DNA of 64,000 nucleotides, taken from contig JBGSKQ010000102.1 of assembly GCA_041741095.1 (NCBI GenBank), forward strand, positions 1 through 64,000. Direction: 5' to 3'. The DNA is from UBA6168 sp041741095. GTDB lineage: Bacteria; Bacteroidota; Bacteroidia; Chitinophagales; Saprospiraceae. Of the stretch, positions 61,930 to 64,000 are shown in pieces. The notes beneath the pieces are model-generated. The model was given only the letters and a program-made list of their open reading frames with translations. It searched no databases and was not told the DNA's origin. How positions within the stretch are numbered: the stretch's first letter is position 1; each line of letters opens with the position of its first letter. A program made the position numbers and the translations under genes.

Positions 61930-62667
61930 GTGGAGAACAACATTGCATTTTTAGAGCTGAAGTACGGTAACATTTACGGCGGATTCCCCAATTTCTTTGC
62001 GATTGCTGAAGTATCCCTGCTCGTATTTGAAAAACGTTCAAAGAAAATTTTCATCAATTCCTGGGTCAACAACATTGACGTGGACTATGTCAGCGTCTTT
62101 TCCAAGACCAATGAACTAGGCCACACAGTGGGCCGGTACAAGGAAGTCATCAACATGCGCACAGGCCGCCGCAGGCCGTTCATGGAGGAGTTCAAGATTG
62201 ACAAACGAGCCTTGCAATATTCCTTCAAGCAACTGCGCCCGGTACACAACCGGGTCAAGAAATTCTTGTTGGACACCCTACGCAAGTACCAAATAGGCAC
62301 TATCATTACCTTTGATGGCCGCCGCGACGTGTTCCTTTGCGAACGGGCGGGTGTTCGATTTGGCAGGGTGGAAATCGTTGACCTGCAAAAAGAACTGAAC
62401 AAGGAGACGGATTACCTCTTCTCCCTGAACAAGTTGTCGGTCATTATCAACTACGATATGGACGGCTCGTACCTGCGCTCCAATAATCTGGAGTATTGGC
62501 TGCACCCAATCGCCGCCAAGCAGTTGCACCCGAAATCGGCTGCATGGGATGCCGCAAGGTTGTTGATGATTTACAACGAATATACCGATCATAAGACCGA
62601 TTTCCTCCTGAAAGCGCAGCAATTACTGAACAAAATCCAATCAGTGAAGGAAACGGAAGAAGAATAG
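61930..62667 (+). CDS. Exonuclease-fold-like protein of uncertain activity
   Basis: Start codon is GTG at 61930, giving 245 residues. The sequence pattern suggests a DEDDh 3'-5' exonuclease: FLELKYGNIYG where Exo I (D-x-E) is expected, TFDGRRDVFLCERAG as Exo II, and HPKSAAWDAARLL as Exo III (H-x4-D). The Exo I carboxylates are replaced by E and K, so activity may be lost or altered. Function is inferred only. A terminator follows. Confidence 0.5.
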   Translation: MENNIAFLELKYGNIYGGFPNFFAIAEVSLLVFEKRSKKIFINSWVNNIDVDYVSVFSKTNELGHTVGRYKEVINMRTGRRRPFMEEFKIDKRALQYSFKQLRPVHNRVKKFLLDTLRKYQIGTIITFDGRRDVFLCERAGVRFGRVEIVDLQKELNKETDYLFSLNKLSVIINYDMDGSYLRSNNLEYWLHPIAAKQLHPKSAAWDAARLLMIYNEYTDHKTDFLLKAQQLLNKIQSVKETEEE

Positions 62668-62688
62668 GTTCAACAGCAAGCCTAATAC

Positions 62689-62725
62689 AAAGGGCAACGG
62701 AACGAAAGTTCCTTGCCCTTTTTGT
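62689..62725 (+). terminator. Terminator after the 61930 gene
   Basis: AAAGGGCAA (62689-62697) pairs with TTGCCCTTT (62713-62721), with GGAAC/GTTCC inside and a GAAA loop, followed by a T-run. Confidence 0.9.
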
Positions 62726-62760
62726 TTTTGGTTGTTTTCAAAAAAACGCCCTTACCCGAC

Positions 62761-63129
62761 CTATTTTTTAAAAATAAAAAAAACTGCCAGCACCAGGCAT
62801 ATAAAGCCCCAAAGATGGTTCAAACGAAAACTTTCCGTTTTGAACAAAAGCAAAGAGAAAATGCTGAAGACCAAAAGGGTGACCACCTCTTGGATCACCT
62901 TTAGCTCTACCAGCGAAAACGGCCCGCCATTGCCCTTATATCCAATTCTGTTGGCCGGCACCATGAGGCAATACTCAAAAAAAGCAATGCCCCAACTGAT
63001 GGCGATGATGGCCAAAAGGCCAAGGTTTTCTGTCAGTTTCATTTCTTTGAACTTCAAGTGGCCATACCAGGCAAAGGTCATGAAGGTGTTGGAGAGGATC
63101 AGCAGGAGGATGGTGGAAATGCCTTTCAT
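62761..63129 (-). CDS. DMT-superfamily membrane protein (DUF486)
   Basis: The ATG at 63129 gives 122 residues with four membrane segments: ISTILLLILSNTFMTFAWYG, NLGLLAIIAISWGIAFFEYC, VIQEVVTLLVFSIFSLLLFK and LWGFICLVLAVFFIFKK. The segment WYGHLKF and MVPANRIGYKGNGGPFSLVE are the signature of DUF486. The role is unknown; it may act as a dimer like small multidrug-resistance proteins. Confidence 0.85.
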   Translation of the reverse strand: MKGISTILLLILSNTFMTFAWYGHLKFKEMKLTENLGLLAIIAISWGIAFFEYCLMVPANRIGYKGNGGPFSLVELKVIQEVVTLLVFSIFSLLLFKTESFRLNHLWGFICLVLAVFFIFKK

Positions 63130-63318
63130 AAAATGATGGTGAGTTTTTTTTGGCAAAAATACTTCAATGGAAGCGGCTGTAGATTTTTGTTTTGAAAAGG
63201 CCAATAGTAGCAATATGACAGGTGTACATTGCCTTTATCATCGTTGATTGCAAAGTTTTTTTAAGGTAAATCCCTATCTTCGCCCCTGATTTTTTTCATC
63301 CCAAACTGGTTCAGCGAC

Positions 63319-63372
63319 ATGAACCTATCAATCCTAATGGCGATTTGGCACACCATTAGGATTTATTTATGA
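63319..63372 (+). CDS. Possible 17-codon leader ORF upstream of glgP
   Basis: ATG at 63319 opens MNLSILMAIWHTIRIYL and stops at 63370-63372, 13 bases before the glgP ATG. A perfect hairpin lies within it. Whether it is translated is unknown; it might regulate glgP by attenuation or coupling. Confidence 0.25.
   Translation: MNLSILMAIWHTIRIYL
63331..63362 (+). promoter_or_regulatory. Hairpin in the glgP leader
   Basis: ATCCTAATGG (63331-63340) pairs perfectly with CCATTAGGAT (63353-63362) around a 12-base loop, and ends 23 bases before the glgP ATG. It could act as a regulatory RNA structure. A TATCTTCG box near 63275 resembles the -7 form with one mismatch. Confidence 0.5.
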
Positions 63373-63385
63373 AAAACTACTCAAA

Positions 63386-64000
63386 ATGGATTCCTTCCTT
63401 TCGTTCAAACACCCTTACCCTATCAATCGGAAATACTCCCAGAAGATTGCTTATTTCAGTATGGAGTTCGCCATTGACCAAGCCTTGAAAATTTACTCTG
63501 GCGGCTTGGGCTATCTGGCCGGATCGCACATGCGGAGTGCTTACGATCTCAAGCAAAACCTTATTGGCATCGGTATCCTTTGGAAGTATGGCTACTATGA
63601 CCAGACCCGCAACAGTACAGGGGAAATGGACGTCCTGTTCATGGAGCGTCAATACAATTTCCTGATTGATACGGGCATCGAGTTTGAAATACCTGTGAAC
63701 AGCCACCACGTGAAGGTGAAGGCATATTACCTGCCGCCGCATGTGTTTGGCTCGGCCCCGGTTTTCCTGTTGTCCACCAACCACCCGGACAACGACTATC
63801 TCGCACAGACCATCAGCCACCGCTTGTATTCTAATAATACAGAGGCTAAAATTGCGCAGTCCATCTTGTTGGGGCATGGAGGTGCCAAGCTGCTCGACCT
63901 CATCGGCTACCGCCCGGATGTTTATCATCTAAATGAGGCACACGCCCTTCCAGCGGCATTTTACCTTTATGAAAAACTGGGCGTACTGGACGAGGTGAGG
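63386..64000 (+). CDS. glgP: Alpha-glucan phosphorylase, N-terminal part (cut by window end)
   Basis: 205 codons are present. The sequence begins MDSFLSFKHPYPINRKYSQK and shows IAYFSMEFAIDQALKIYSGG followed by LGYLAGSHMRSAYDLKQNLI and GIGILWKYGYYDQ, which are the substrate-binding and glycine-rich features of GT35 phosphorylases, then HLNEAHALPAAFYLYEKLG. The enzyme releases glucose-1-phosphate from glycogen or maltodextrin with PLP as cofactor. The form starting without a long N-terminal regulatory region suggests the short bacterial/archaeal type. The C-terminal PLP-binding part is beyond the window. Confidence 0.85.
   Translation, partial: MDSFLSFKHPYPINRKYSQKIAYFSMEFAIDQALKIYSGGLGYLAGSHMRSAYDLKQNLIGIGILWKYGYYDQTRNSTGEMDVLFMERQYNFLIDTGIEFEIPVNSHHVKVKAYYLPPHVFGSAPVFLLSTNHPDNDYLAQTISHRLYSNNTEAKIAQSILLGHGGAKLLDLIGYRPDVYHLNEAHALPAAFYLYEKLGVLDEVR

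Overview
The window looks like a chromosomal segment of a Bacteroidota bacterium, probably close to the Saprospiria (inferred from gene content, not tested). Evidence: several secreted proteins end in type IX secretion (T9SS) sorting domains, there is a SprB-type repeat adhesin, ribosomal protein S1 has an acidic head, DUF2911 and RadC/MutL neighbours are typical, and many genes are preceded by TAnnTTTG boxes with TTTG about 19-22 bases upstream, the promoter form of this phylum. Most genes are moderately GC-rich; the restriction-modification pair (11362-13552) and the DUF433 pair (47290-47905) are clearly AT-richer.

Layout. 1-140 is the end of an IS3-type insertion sequence. 701-9403 holds lptB, a T9SS cargo gene with a decayed second cargo tail beside it, a giant NtrY-like sensor kinase and a secreted MORN-repeat caspase. 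9680-11187 holds a 21-bp tandem repeat that reads as a 13-heptad protein broken by one base, and an unrecognised protein with a carboxypeptidase-regulatory-like tail. 11362-13552 is a type II restriction-modification system. 13806-25815 is housekeeping and membrane metabolism: an acyltransferase, glyS, cydAB, a SulP transporter, lipoproteins and gcvP. 25986-32209 carries small unknown genes and a 1696-residue SprB-like adhesin. 32557-41809 carries NUDIX, 2OG oxygenase, T9SS cargo, NRDE, radC, rpsA and mutL. 41851-47278 carries DUF2911, dnaX, flavin reductase and an M16-like protein. 47290-47905 is a toxin-antitoxin-like pair with a frameshifted toxin. 48141-53208 is the mreBCD-mrdA cell-shape operon followed by folA. 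53239-58117 groups two ECF sigma factors, a TonB-like putative anti-sigma protein, a DMT transporter fused to an ABM-like domain, and an XRE regulator. 58119-64000 carries a helix-hairpin-helix protein, an HD hydrolase, an M29 aminopeptidase, an exonuclease-like protein, a DUF486 membrane protein and the start of glgP.

The genes form mostly short operons. Clear functional groups are cydA-cydB, mreB-mreC-mreD-mrdA, the MTase/REase pair, the sigma/anti-sigma pair and the DUF433/DUF5615 pair. No rRNA, tRNA or CRISPR array was recognised. The items most worth following up are the heptad-repeat ORF on the minus strand at 9673-9959, the MORN-caspase, the EamA-ABM fusion, the recurrent short-word hairpins between genes, and the hairpin/short-ORF leader of glgP.
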